DNA of 64,000 nucleotides, from contig JAEYUW010000002.1 in assembly GCA_023432225.1 (NCBI GenBank), forward strand, positions 372,001 to 436,000, in the 5' to 3' direction. A program made the position numbers and the translations under genes. This document shows, in pieces, positions 16,142-24,098 of this stretch. This DNA comes from Verrucomicrobiota bacterium. GTDB taxonomy: Bacteria; Verrucomicrobiota; Verrucomicrobiia; Opitutales; Opitutaceae. The notes under the pieces are model-generated. The model made no database searches. It was not told the DNA's origin and saw nothing but the letters and a program-made list of their open reading frames with translations. Positions within the stretch are counted from its first letter, which is position 1. Each line of letters begins with the position of its first letter.

Positions 16142-16159
16142 AGCTGAGCGATTTCAGTA
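16142..16159. promoter_or_regulatory. Putative LacI operator O4 in the esterase/TBDR divergent region
   Basis: AGCTGAGCGATTTCAGTA is the reverse complement of the O3 sequence over CTGAGCGATTTCAGT. It lies between the esterase (minus) and TBDR (plus) starts and could control both. Confidence 0.65.
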
Positions 16160-16338
16160 ACGCGGCGGTTTCCGCGCGGCGACCGCGGGGGCATTACGCA
16201 GACAACCCCGTAACCCCGTGTGCTGTTTCACCCCGTCTGCTTTCGCTTCGTCGTCGACGTTTGCCGGTCGAAGTGTCGTTGCGGGACGCCGCGCACTTGC
16301 GGAAGTCACCTAACGTCCATCCACCTGATCCCCTGAAA

Positions 16339-19002
16339 ATGAACATCTCCCGCTTTGGCTCTCGCGCTCTTGCCGCCGCTGGCGTGCTCGCCGGCGCTCC
16401 CTGGCTCGCCGCGCAGGCGGTGCCGTCGACGACGACCACGCCGCCGGCCGATGAGAAGGTCGTGCAACTTTCCGTGTTCGAGGTGCGCAGCCGCCGCGAC
16501 TCCGCCTACGTGGCCGACAAGTCCGTCGCGACGACCGGCTTCGCCACCGAACTTTCCAAGATTCCGCTCGCGATCAATGTTGTCACGGCTCAGTTCCTCG
16601 AGGACACGGGCGGCATGGGTTTCAATGGCGTCGCGAACTACCAAGCCGCCTTCACGACTGACCAAGGCGGCATGGACGGCGGCACGCGCAACTCGGCGGG
16701 CATCGATCCGACCGTCGGCGCCGTCACGGGCGGCGAGCCGCTGCGCACCCGCATCCGCGGTCAGCCGATCAACATCAGTCAGCGCAACGGTCTGCCGATG
16801 AAGTTCGGCTTCGGCACCGAAAGCGTCGATCGCGTCGAAATTGCCCGCGGTCCCATGTCGGTGTTCATCGGCGGTTCGACGCTCGGCGGCGTGATGAACC
16901 TCGTCACGCTCAAGCCGCAGTTCACGCCGGCCTACAAGTTCGGCGTTCGCGTCGACTCGAACGAAAGCGTGCAATTCCGCGCCGACCTCACCGGCCCGAT
17001 CTACAAGGACAAGGTCGCCTACCGCCTGATCACGCAATACAGCGACGACAACACCTGGCGCGACTTCAGCAACTCGACCACGTTCTTCGTCAATCCGCAG
17101 GTCACGTGGCGTCCGTTCCGCAATCTTACGACGCGCCTCGAATACGCCCACCGCGACCTGCGCGGCAACATGGTGAGCAATTCCATGCAGTCGACCGCGG
17201 CCTATCAGGCGGACTACGACAATCCTTCGCAAGCGTTGCTCGATCTCGGCAAGAGCCGCACCGGCGCGCTGGCCGGCATTCCCTACACCGTGGCGGAATA
17301 CCGCACGCGCATCGCCCGCACGTTCGCCAACTGGCGTCTCGACAAGTTCACCCTCGACGGTCGCTGGCGCCCGCTCGGCGAAGGCGAGAGCTTCATCGCC
17401 GGTGACTGGGCGAGCGGTAACGACGCCAATCACTTTGGCGAACACGATTCCTTCTCCACGAAGTATGATCTCGTCGAAGGCGAGGCCAACTTGGTGGTCA
17501 CCGACTGGCTCGAAGTCCGCGCCCTCGGACGCTGGGCCGACCAGCACAGCTACACGACCTTCTTCAGCAACGCGCTCCGCCGCTACCCGGACGGCAGCAC
17601 GCCGCTCCTCTCCGCGACGACCACGGCCACGAAGCGCCAGGAAATCCCCGTCACCGGCAAGCTCGAGGCCGTGTTCACCAAGGAGCTCTTCAAGGTAAAC
17701 CACAAGTTCCTCGCCGGCTACGAGGCTTCCTACAACCAAGCGTGGTCCGTTAACCCGACCTTCAACTTCAACGGGCTCACTTCTGTCGCGGCCTCGCCGA
17801 ATGTCGTCGGTTCACCCGCCACGCTGACTGGCTCGAACATTCTCAACTATTTCGACCCGCGCGTGCACACGGTGCCGAACTACGAGTCGATTCTCACCTG
17901 GGCCGACGAGACGCTCGCTCCCGGCGTCACCGCACAGAGCTACTCGCGCATTTATCCCGAGGCCGGTTACGCCGCTTACAGCGGCAGCTTCTGGAAGGAT
18001 CGCATCACGGCCTTCGGCGGCTATCGCAACACGCGCATTCAGCAGGATTCCTGGAATCTCGATCGCAATCGCACCCGCTTGCAGCGCTTCCTTCACACTG
18101 ACCAGACCACCACGGATTCCTACACCGTCGGCCTCGTCTATGAGCCGCTCCCGGGCATTAATCTCTATGTGAGCCAAAACGTGGGCACGGAAGCCGTGGC
18201 CGCCGGGTCGCTCATCAACGCTGCTGCCGGCTTCACTTCGCTCGTGACGTCCGAGGAGCGCGCCGCCAATCCCGTGCCGGACCTCGAGGGCCTCGGCCGC
18301 GAAGCGGGACTCAAGGTCGAGTTCTTCGATCGCCGCCTGATCGGTCGCGTCGGCGTTTTCGAACTCACCCGCCACAACACGGTCATCATCGACAACGAGC
18401 GCACGGCCAACGATCCGCGCAATGTCGGCACCGCCGTCGATCCGAATCCCGCCACGCAGAACCTCGCGCAGACCGCGAAGGTCCAATGGAACAAGACGAT
18501 CGACGGCAACACCTCCGCCGGCATCGAAGTCGGCTTCACGTGGATGCCGAATCGCAATTACACGATGACCTTCGAGGCCAGCCACCTCTGGACCAACAAG
18601 CTCACGCTCTCCAAGCCGCTCACCGGCACCGCCGCCAACGCCCAGGCCATGATTGACTACTCGATCCTCAACGGCCGCCCGCTCGACAACACTCCGGACG
18701 ACACGCTGCGCGTGTGGCAGAAATACACCTTCACCGAGGGTAATTTGAAGAATCTCTGGCTCGGCTTCGGCGTCCGCGCCCAGACCTCCGTCATGCCCGC
18801 CGCCAGCAATTCCTCGTGGGGCACGGTCCTGCCAGGCTGGACCGTGTTTGATGCCGCGATCGGACACCGCGTGACCGTGGTCGGCCGTCCGGTCGATCTC
18901 CAACTCAACGCCGAGAACCTGACCGACAAGCTTTACTCCGCTGGCGGTCGCACGTGGTCCAACCCGCTCACGGTGACCTTCTCGGCCACGACGCGGTTCT
19001 GA
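16339..19002 (+). CDS. TonB-dependent receptor (oligosaccharide uptake)
   Basis: 887 aa. The start at 16339 begins a signal peptide (MNISRFGSRALAAAGVLAG, cleavage near AAQ); the open frame upstream has no signal peptide. The mature N-terminus carries VVQLSVFEV (41-49), probably the TonB box. The plug domain follows (LSKIPLAINVVTAQFLED, VDRVEIARGPMSVFIGGSTL, then GGVMNLVTLKP). The remainder is a 22-strand barrel ending in TVTFSATTRF with the C-terminal Phe needed for outer-membrane assembly. There is no SusD-like gene beside it. It probably imports the oligosaccharide released by the neighbouring GH2, GH36, GH141 and esterase enzymes. It is divergent from the esterase with operators between. 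Confidence 0.9.
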   Translation: MNISRFGSRALAAAGVLAGAPWLAAQAVPSTTTTPPADEKVVQLSVFEVRSRRDSAYVADKSVATTGFATELSKIPLAINVVTAQFLEDTGGMGFNGVANYQAAFTTDQGGMDGGTRNSAGIDPTVGAVTGGEPLRTRIRGQPINISQRNGLPMKFGFGTESVDRVEIARGPMSVFIGGSTLGGVMNLVTLKPQFTPAYKFGVRVDSNESVQFRADLTGPIYKDKVAYRLITQYSDDNTWRDFSNSTTFFVNPQVTWRPFRNLTTRLEYAHRDLRGNMVSNSMQSTAAYQADYDNPSQALLDLGKSRTGALAGIPYTVAEYRTRIARTFANWRLDKFTLDGRWRPLGEGESFIAGDWASGNDANHFGEHDSFSTKYDLVEGEANLVVTDWLEVRALGRWADQHSYTTFFSNALRRYPDGSTPLLSATTTATKRQEIPVTGKLEAVFTKELFKVNHKFLAGYEASYNQAWSVNPTFNFNGLTSVAASPNVVGSPATLTGSNILNYFDPRVHTVPNYESILTWADETLAPGVTAQSYSRIYPEAGYAAYSGSFWKDRITAFGGYRNTRIQQDSWNLDRNRTRLQRFLHTDQTTTDSYTVGLVYEPLPGINLYVSQNVGTEAVAAGSLINAAAGFTSLVTSEERAANPVPDLEGLGREAGLKVEFFDRRLIGRVGVFELTRHNTVIIDNERTANDPRNVGTAVDPNPATQNLAQTAKVQWNKTIDGNTSAGIEVGFTWMPNRNYTMTFEASHLWTNKLTLSKPLTGTAANAQAMIDYSILNGRPLDNTPDDTLRVWQKYTFTEGNLKNLWLGFGVRAQTSVMPAASNSSWGTVLPGWTVFDAAIGHRVTVVGRPVDLQLNAENLTDKLYSAGGRTWSNPLTVTFSATTRF

Positions 19003-19029
19003 GAGTTGTTCCAATCCTGAAAAAATCCC

Positions 19030-19066
19030 AGCGGCGAAAGTCTCGCGACTTTCGCCGCTTTGCTTT
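19030..19066 (+). terminator. Terminator hairpin after the TBDR
   Basis: AGCGGCGAAAGT, loop CTCGCG, ACTTTCGCCGCT form a perfect 12-bp stem followed by TTGCTTTG. It lies 27 bp after the TBDR stop. Confidence 0.75.
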
Positions 19067-19097
19067 GATAACATCTCCGCGCGCCGCAGAGGACGAC

Positions 19098-19148
19098 CCC
19101 GTTGATTTCAACGCGTTCGGAGCGGATTGAGGTCAATCCGCTCCACCC
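19098..19148. repeat. GTTGACCTCAACGCG paired repeat, copy 3
   Basis: CCGTTGATTTCAACGCG plus GCGGATTGAGGTCAATCCGC then TCCACC. One arm is sequence-variant but both arms keep their self-complementarity. It lies just upstream of the GH36 gene, where it creates an artefactual earlier start. Confidence 0.75.
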
Positions 19149-19182
19149 AAAGCCTGTAGCCGCGCCACCTCCCATACCCGCC

Positions 19183-21348
19183 ATGCCGATCCTCACTCGC
19201 GCTGAATACTCCATCGGCGATCTGCTCGTGCGCTACGTCGCTCCCGCGGATCGTCCCGACGCGTGGGGCCTGCTGCTGCTGCCGCTCGCCAAGGCAAGCG
19301 AGACGGTCGCGCCGCGCGAGTGGCTCGATACCGCCGCGATCACGCAACTGCCGGCGCCTTGGAATCACACGCTCGCCTGGGAGGTCGATTCCCTGGTGCA
19401 CGCCCACGTGAGCGGTGACGTTCTGCCCGGAGGCTTCGCCAACGGCCGCACGTTGCGGAACAGCGCGACGACGGCGAGTTTCTCGGTGCGAGAGCATCGT
19501 CGGGACGACGCGGTGCACGGCCTCGTCGTGCTCACTACCGTGATCGAAGCCGCCTGCGGTCTTGTTTGCCGTCACGAGTTGACGATCGACCCGCGCACGA
19601 ACGTCGCGATGGTGCGCGTGACGGCGGAGAATCCGACGTCGCGGCCGCTCACGCTGGACTATCTCAGCGCGTTCTCGCTCGGCGGATTGACGCCGTTCGC
19701 GGGCGACGATGCGCCGGGGCGGTTGCAGGTGCATCGTCTCCGCAGCGCGTGGAGCGCGGAGGGAAAACACGAAGAGCGCTCGCTTGAGTCGATGCACTTG
19801 GAGCGCTCCTGGACCGGACATGGCGTGCGCAGCGAGCGTTTCGGGCAGACCGGCACGTTGCCGGTGAACGGCTGGTTTCCTTTCGTGGCGCTCGAGGACC
19901 GCGCGGCCGGCGTCACGTGGGCGGCGCAACTCGCCACCCCGGGCACGTGGAATCTGGAGATCTATCGGCGCGGCGATCAGGTTGCGCTGTCCGGCGGCGG
20001 GCCCGATCGCCTCAACGGCGAGTGGCGGCACACGCTCGTGCCCGGTGGCAGCGTGGCGGCGCCGGAGGCGTTTCTGACGGTTGCGATCGGCGGCATGGAA
20101 GAGGCGTGCGATCGCCTCAAGGCCGCGGCGCGGGTGCGGGTGACATTGCCTCCTGGAGAAAGCGAGATGCCGATCGTGTTCAACGAGTGGTGCACGACGT
20201 GGGGCCATCCGACGCAGGACTCGGTTGTCGCCCTCGCGGATCGGCTCGCGGGCAGCGGGGTGCGCTACCTGGTGATCGACGACGGTTGGGCGGAGCGGCC
20301 AGGCGACCAGTTTCAGCAGAACGGCGACTGGCGCGTGAATCGCCGCGCGTTCCCCGGCGGCCTGCGTGCCACGACGGACGCGATCCGTGCGCGCGGACTC
20401 GTGCCGGGCATCTGGTTCGAGTTCGAGGCCGTGAATCCCGGCTCAGCGGCGTGGCACGAAACCACGCATCAACTCCACCGCGACGGCGTTCCGTTGCAGG
20501 TCGGGCCGCGGCGCTTCTGGGATTTTCGCGATCCGTGGGTGCACGACTTCCTGGCGGAGCGCGTGATCGCACGGCTGCGCGACGACGGCTTCGGTTATCT
20601 CAAGGTCGACTACAACGACTCGATCGGCCCCGGCGTGGACGGTCCGTTTTCGCCCGGGGAAAATCTCCGCGAGCATCTCGCCGGCGTGCAGCGGTTCTTC
20701 GCGCGGCTGCGGCGCGAGCTGCCGGAACTCGTGATCGAAAACTGTTCGTCGGGCGGACATCGCCTCGAACCGTCGATGATGGCGTTGACGGCGATGAGTT
20801 CGTTCTCCGATGCGCACGAGACGCCCGACATCCCGCTCATCGCGGCGAACCTGAATTCGCTCGTTTGGTCGGCGCAGAAGCAAATCTGGGCGGTGCTGCG
20901 CCCGGGCGACAGCGCCGTGCGCCTGAGCTATTCACTCGCGGCCACGTTTCTGGGGCGGATGTGCCTCTCGGGTGATGTCGCGGCGCTCGCTCCGGCGGCA
21001 TGGCGACAAGTCACCGAGGCGATTGCGTTCTACCGCGCAGTTGCGCCGCTGATCCGCGACGGCGTTTTTCGCTGCCATCGCACGCACGAAAAATCGCTCG
21101 CGCATCCGTGCGGCGCGCAGGTCGTCACGATCGCGGCGCGCGATGGTTCTGCGTTGCTGGTCGTCTGGCACGCATTTGCCGGTGAGGCTGCGCCGTTGTG
21201 CGTCGCTCTGCCGGCGGCCAGGACCTGGCGGGTTGCCAAGACTTGCGCGTCGCCGGAGCCGACGTTCGCGATCGAGAATACCGCGCTGATTTGGCGGAGT
21301 GCGGGCGAATGGACGGGTGGGGCGGTCTTGCTCGCGGCGGGCTCGTAG
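19183..21348 (+). CDS. GH36 family alpha-galactosidase-like enzyme
   Basis: 721 aa, no obvious signal peptide, so probably cytoplasmic. An N-terminal beta-supersandwich (to about residue 320) is followed by a TIM barrel: MPIVFNEWCTTWGHPTQDSV, VIDDGWAERP, PGIWFEFEAVNPGS, then YLKVDYND with nucleophile Asp476. ENCSSGGHRLEP carries the CxxGGxR-like substrate motif, and SSFSDAHETPDI holds acid/base Asp543. These are GH36 landmarks (melibiase type). The earlier ATG at 19102 lies in an intergenic repeat and is rejected; 19183 begins the real domain. It probably trims alpha-galactosyl or related residues after uptake. It follows the TBDR but is separated by a terminator and a repeat. Confidence 0.85.
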   Translation: MPILTRAEYSIGDLLVRYVAPADRPDAWGLLLLPLAKASETVAPREWLDTAAITQLPAPWNHTLAWEVDSLVHAHVSGDVLPGGFANGRTLRNSATTASFSVREHRRDDAVHGLVVLTTVIEAACGLVCRHELTIDPRTNVAMVRVTAENPTSRPLTLDYLSAFSLGGLTPFAGDDAPGRLQVHRLRSAWSAEGKHEERSLESMHLERSWTGHGVRSERFGQTGTLPVNGWFPFVALEDRAAGVTWAAQLATPGTWNLEIYRRGDQVALSGGGPDRLNGEWRHTLVPGGSVAAPEAFLTVAIGGMEEACDRLKAAARVRVTLPPGESEMPIVFNEWCTTWGHPTQDSVVALADRLAGSGVRYLVIDDGWAERPGDQFQQNGDWRVNRRAFPGGLRATTDAIRARGLVPGIWFEFEAVNPGSAAWHETTHQLHRDGVPLQVGPRRFWDFRDPWVHDFLAERVIARLRDDGFGYLKVDYNDSIGPGVDGPFSPGENLREHLAGVQRFFARLRRELPELVIENCSSGGHRLEPSMMALTAMSSFSDAHETPDIPLIAANLNSLVWSAQKQIWAVLRPGDSAVRLSYSLAATFLGRMCLSGDVAALAPAAWRQVTEAIAFYRAVAPLIRDGVFRCHRTHEKSLAHPCGAQVVTIAARDGSALLVVWHAFAGEAAPLCVALPAARTWRVAKTCASPEPTFAIENTALIWRSAGEWTGGAVLLAAGS

Positions 21349-21353
21349 CATCA

Positions 21354-21415
21354 GGTGGAGCGCGTTGACCCCAACGCGCTCGGGCGAGAACGCGTTGAGG
21401 TCAACGCGTTCCACC
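21354..21415. repeat. GTTGACCTCAACGCG paired repeat, copy 4
   Basis: GGTGGAGCGCGTTGACCCCA and inverted GAGGTCAACGCGTTCCACC around CGGGCGAGA, between the convergent GH36 and CHASE3-like genes. Confidence 0.85.
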
Positions 21416-21431
21416 ACACGGGCCCGCAGCG

Positions 21432-22265
21432 CTAACGGGCGGAATCGGCGCGATCGTCCTCTTCGAGGATTTTGTCGGCTTGGTCGGGGCGGATGCCGTG
21501 GGTGGTTTCCAAACCGAAGCGGCGCTTGAGGTAATCCTCGAAGGTCAGCCACTCGCCTTCGTATTGGATCGTGCGCGTCCACGCGCACATCGTGACGAGG
21601 CGGCGCGTGCGGTGGTATTGCCAGAGCAACCACAGCACGAGGCCGCAGAGCGCGAATTGCACGAGCCAGCTGACACGCGCGGCCCGGGCGCTGTTGGCGC
21701 GCGCGGCGGTCAGAGCGGCCCGGTCGCGTTCGCGGACGGAGTGCTCGTGGTCGCGCAACTGCGCGAGCTGTCCGCTCAGTTGCGTGGTGTGCAGCGCGTC
21801 GCGGTGGTTCTCGGCCCACTCGCGCACACGGTTAAGCTGTCCCGAGCGCGCCCATTCGGCGAGACGGTTGAAATTGGCGCGACGCTCATCGAGCGAATCA
21901 TCGATCCGTCGGATCAACGCGCCAGTCGCGCGGTCGCCGGCGAGCGGCTCGCGGAGCGCGTCGAACTGAACGCGCACCGCGGCTTCGGCGGTCGTAGCGG
22001 CAACGAGACTGGTCGACCGCCACGTAAGCAGAAAAGTTTCCGCCGCGGCATCGGCGACCACGACCGCAGATTGGAGTCGCTCGAGCTGGAGTTCGAGCGC
22101 ATGGCTGCTTTGGGCGCGATCGAGGGCGAGTTCCAGTGCGGCGTCGGCGCTTCGACTGGCGCGCCACGCCAATCCCACGCCGAGACAGGCGGCGGCGACG
22201 GCGGACACGAGTCCGAGCCGAACGGCGCGAGAGCTCAGTGGTTCACGCGTTTCATGCAGGTTCAT
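21432..22265 (-). CDS. CHASE3-like membrane sensor protein without a kinase domain
   Basis: 277 aa. TM1 is at about residues 16-33 (LGLVSAVAAACLGVGLAW) and TM2 near residues 195-215 (SWLVQFALCGLVLWLLWQYH). Between them is an all-helical periplasmic region with heptad-like Ala/Leu/Arg pattern and ATETFL-type motifs, as in CHASE3 four-helix sensory domains. After TM2 only a short tail remains (MCAWTRTIQYEGEWLTFEDY, then LKRRFGLETTHGI). This tail resembles the conserved end seen on Verrucomicrobia signalling proteins. No histidine kinase, HAMP or MCP domain follows, so it would have to signal through a partner. Function uncertain. Confidence 0.6.
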   Translation of the reverse strand: MNLHETREPLSSRAVRLGLVSAVAAACLGVGLAWRASRSADAALELALDRAQSSHALELQLERLQSAVVVADAAAETFLLTWRSTSLVAATTAEAAVRVQFDALREPLAGDRATGALIRRIDDSLDERRANFNRLAEWARSGQLNRVREWAENHRDALHTTQLSGQLAQLRDHEHSVRERDRAALTAARANSARAARVSWLVQFALCGLVLWLLWQYHRTRRLVTMCAWTRTIQYEGEWLTFEDYLKRRFGLETTHGIRPDQADKILEEDDRADSAR

Positions 22266-22586
22266 CGTGCGCTATTGACCGCAAACGCGCGCGGAGGGTT
22301 CGTGCAAAAGCGGTAAATCCTGCCGGGCGCGCGGTCGCGGCTGGTGTCGATGCCTGCGGGCATCGCTGTCCTCATGGCGAAGGTCGCCTCGATCGCGCTG
22401 ATCGTCGCGATCGCGCGGACGCCTGCGGTCGTCTGCGAAACCGGTGCGTGAGACGCGCCGTGCAAGCGCATGAAAGGCCGGTCAGTCGCTCGCGGCACTG
22501 CCGTCAAGGGCGACGAGCAGCGCGAGGGCGGCGAGGATGAGGGTGAGCGTGATCACGGGAGGCTGAAAATGGCGAAGCCCTTTGGG
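22266..22586. other. Intergenic stretch, no supported gene
   Basis: About 320 bases between two minus-strand genes. It includes a possible 24-codon GTG-started hydrophobic peptide (22482-22556, minus; ITLTLILAALALLVALDG), too short to support alone. The rest is low-complexity GC-rich sequence ending at the hairpin repeat pair. Confidence 0.35.
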
Positions 22587-22654
22587 GTAGGGCCGGTTTC
22601 GAACCGGCCCAGTGGGTGCGCGGATTTTTTGGGCCGGTTAGAAACCGGCCCTAC
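22587..22654. repeat. GTAGGGCCGG hairpin repeats, inverted pair
   Basis: Copy 1 (22587-22610) is GTAGGGCCGGTTTCGAACCG then GCCC. Copy 2 (22631-22654) is inverted: GGGCCGGTTAGAAACCGGCC then CTAC. They are 20 bp apart. Copy 2 contains the TAA stop and the last codons (SRAGF) of the outer-membrane channel gene. Confidence 0.8.
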
Positions 22655-24050
22655 TGGCGACGGCGACTTCGCGGGACCAGCCGCCGCCGAGGGCTTTCAC
22701 GAGGCCGACGCTGTTCACGAGCCGTTGCGCGTCGAGCTGCGTGGCGGCGCGCTCGGTCGCAAGCAGCGTGCGCTGGGCGTCGAGCACTTCGAAGTAGGCG
22801 ACGTAGCCCGCGTCGTAGCGCGTTTGCGCCAGCTCGCGCGCGCGGCGGGCGGCGGCGACTGCGCGTTCCTGTGCGGCGGCCTGCTCGGCGAGCAGTTGCG
22901 TCGCGGTGAGCGCGTCCTGGGTTTCGCGGAAGGCGACGAGCACGCGCTGGCGGAAGAGTGCGACGCTCTCTTCGAAAGCAGCGCGGCTGCGTGCGAGGGC
23001 CGCACGGTTGCGGCCGCCTTGGAAGATCGGCAGATAAAGACTTGGACCGATCGACCAAAGTTTGGAGTCGGCGTTGAGGAGTCGGTCGACGTCGCCGCTC
23101 GCGTAACCGAAGGAGCCGGTCAGCGAGATGGCGGGGAAGAACGCGGCCTTGGCGACGCCGATGCGCGCGTTGGCGGCGGCCAAGGTGGCCTCGGCGGCAG
23201 CGATGTCGGGGCGGCGCTCGAGCAACTCCGAGGGCAGGCCGGCAGGAATAGCCGGTGGCGCTGAAAGCTGATTGCTGAGAGCTGACAGCTGATAACTCGG
23301 CGCCGCTTCGCCGAGCAGCACGGCGAGCGCGTTTTGGAGCGCGGCGCGGCGGTTCGCTAGACCGGACGATTCAGCTTCGGTCGAGGCGAGTTCGGTCTCG
23401 GCGCGGGCGACATCGAAGTCAGTTGCGGCGCCGCCGGCGCGGCGTGAGGCGACCAGATCGAGTGCCTTGCGGCGCAACGCGACGCCGTCGGTGACGAGCG
23501 CGAGTTCGCGATCGAGACCGCGGAGCGAGAAGTAGGTCGCAGCCACCTCCGCGGTGAGCGCGAGTCGCACGTTTTCGAAATCGGCGGCGCTCGCGGTGGC
23601 GTCGGCGCGGGCGCTTTCGTGGAGACGGCGCACGCGGCCGAAGAGATCGAGCTCCCAGACAGCGTCGAGCACGCCGCGGTAGGTTGTGCTTTCAGCGACG
23701 GGGAAACGATTGTCCGTCGTCTCTGAGCTGCGGCTGCGATCGAGCGACGGGCGGACGCCGATCGACGGGAAGTAGTTGCTGCGCGCGAGGCCGGCGGCGG
23801 CGCGAGCCTGTTCGACGCGCGCGGCGGCGGCGGCGAGGTTCTGGTTGGCGGCCAGCGCGCGCGATTGGAGGTCGTCGAGCGCCGGGTCGTTGAAGAGCTG
23901 CCACCAGTCGCCGCGCGGGAGGGCTTCGGGCGTGGCAGCGGTTTTCCAGGCGAGCGATGCGGCGATCTCCGGGCGATGGTAGTCGGGGCCGACGGAGGCT
24001 GCGGTTGCGACGGCGAGTGAGAGGGCGAGGGTGAGGGAGAGGGATTTCAT
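22638..24050 (-). CDS. Outer-membrane efflux channel, NodT/OprM type, without lipid-anchor Cys
   Basis: 470 aa. The N-terminus (MKSLSLTLALSLAVATAASV) leads to GPDYHRPEIA, the start of mature OprM/NodT channels. The usual lipidated Cys before GPDY is replaced (AASVGPDY), so the protein is probably not a lipoprotein. Two OEP repeats follow, with ALAANQNLAAAAARVEQARA and VWELDLFGRVRRL in the first and RRPDIAAAEATLAAANARIGVAKA in the second. A short tandem-repeat insertion adds SYQLSALSNQLSAPP between them. The C-terminus ASRAGF is encoded by an intergenic hairpin repeat. It is the last gene of the RND operon and would form the trans-envelope duct. Confidence 0.85.
   Translation of the reverse strand: MKSLSLTLALSLAVATAASVGPDYHRPEIAASLAWKTAATPEALPRGDWWQLFNDPALDDLQSRALAANQNLAAAAARVEQARAAAGLARSNYFPSIGVRPSLDRSRSSETTDNRFPVAESTTYRGVLDAVWELDLFGRVRRLHESARADATASAADFENVRLALTAEVAATYFSLRGLDRELALVTDGVALRRKALDLVASRRAGGAATDFDVARAETELASTEAESSGLANRRAALQNALAVLLGEAAPSYQLSALSNQLSAPPAIPAGLPSELLERRPDIAAAEATLAAANARIGVAKAAFFPAISLTGSFGYASGDVDRLLNADSKLWSIGPSLYLPIFQGGRNRAALARSRAAFEESVALFRQRVLVAFRETQDALTATQLLAEQAAAQERAVAAARRARELAQTRYDAGYVAYFEVLDAQRTLLATERAATQLDAQRLVNSVGLVKALGGGWSREVAVASRAGF
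23260..23296. repeat. AGCTGAxx tandem repeat inserted in frame in the OMF gene
   Basis: GCTGAAAGCTGATTGCTGAG then AGCTGACAGCTGATA: overlapping CAGCT/GCTGA units. They encode YQLSALSNQLSA in the linker between the two OEP repeats. Confidence 0.65.
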
Positions 24051-24065
24051 GGTGGTGGGGTGGAA

Positions 24066-24098
24066 CCTATGGGACTTATGGGTCCTATAGGACTTATG
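24066..24098. repeat. GGACTTATGGGTCCTATAGG direct/inverted repeat
   Basis: CCTATGGGACTTATGGGTCC followed by TATAGGACTTATG in the short gap between the channel and RND pump genes. Units are related to GGACYTATGGG, partly palindromic (TCCTATAGGA). Confidence 0.6.

Noticed and set aside
22482..22556. Possible 24-aa hydrophobic peptide, GTG start, minus strand
   Set aside because: Hydrophobic and plausible, but too short and without a clear ribosome site or conservation evidence.
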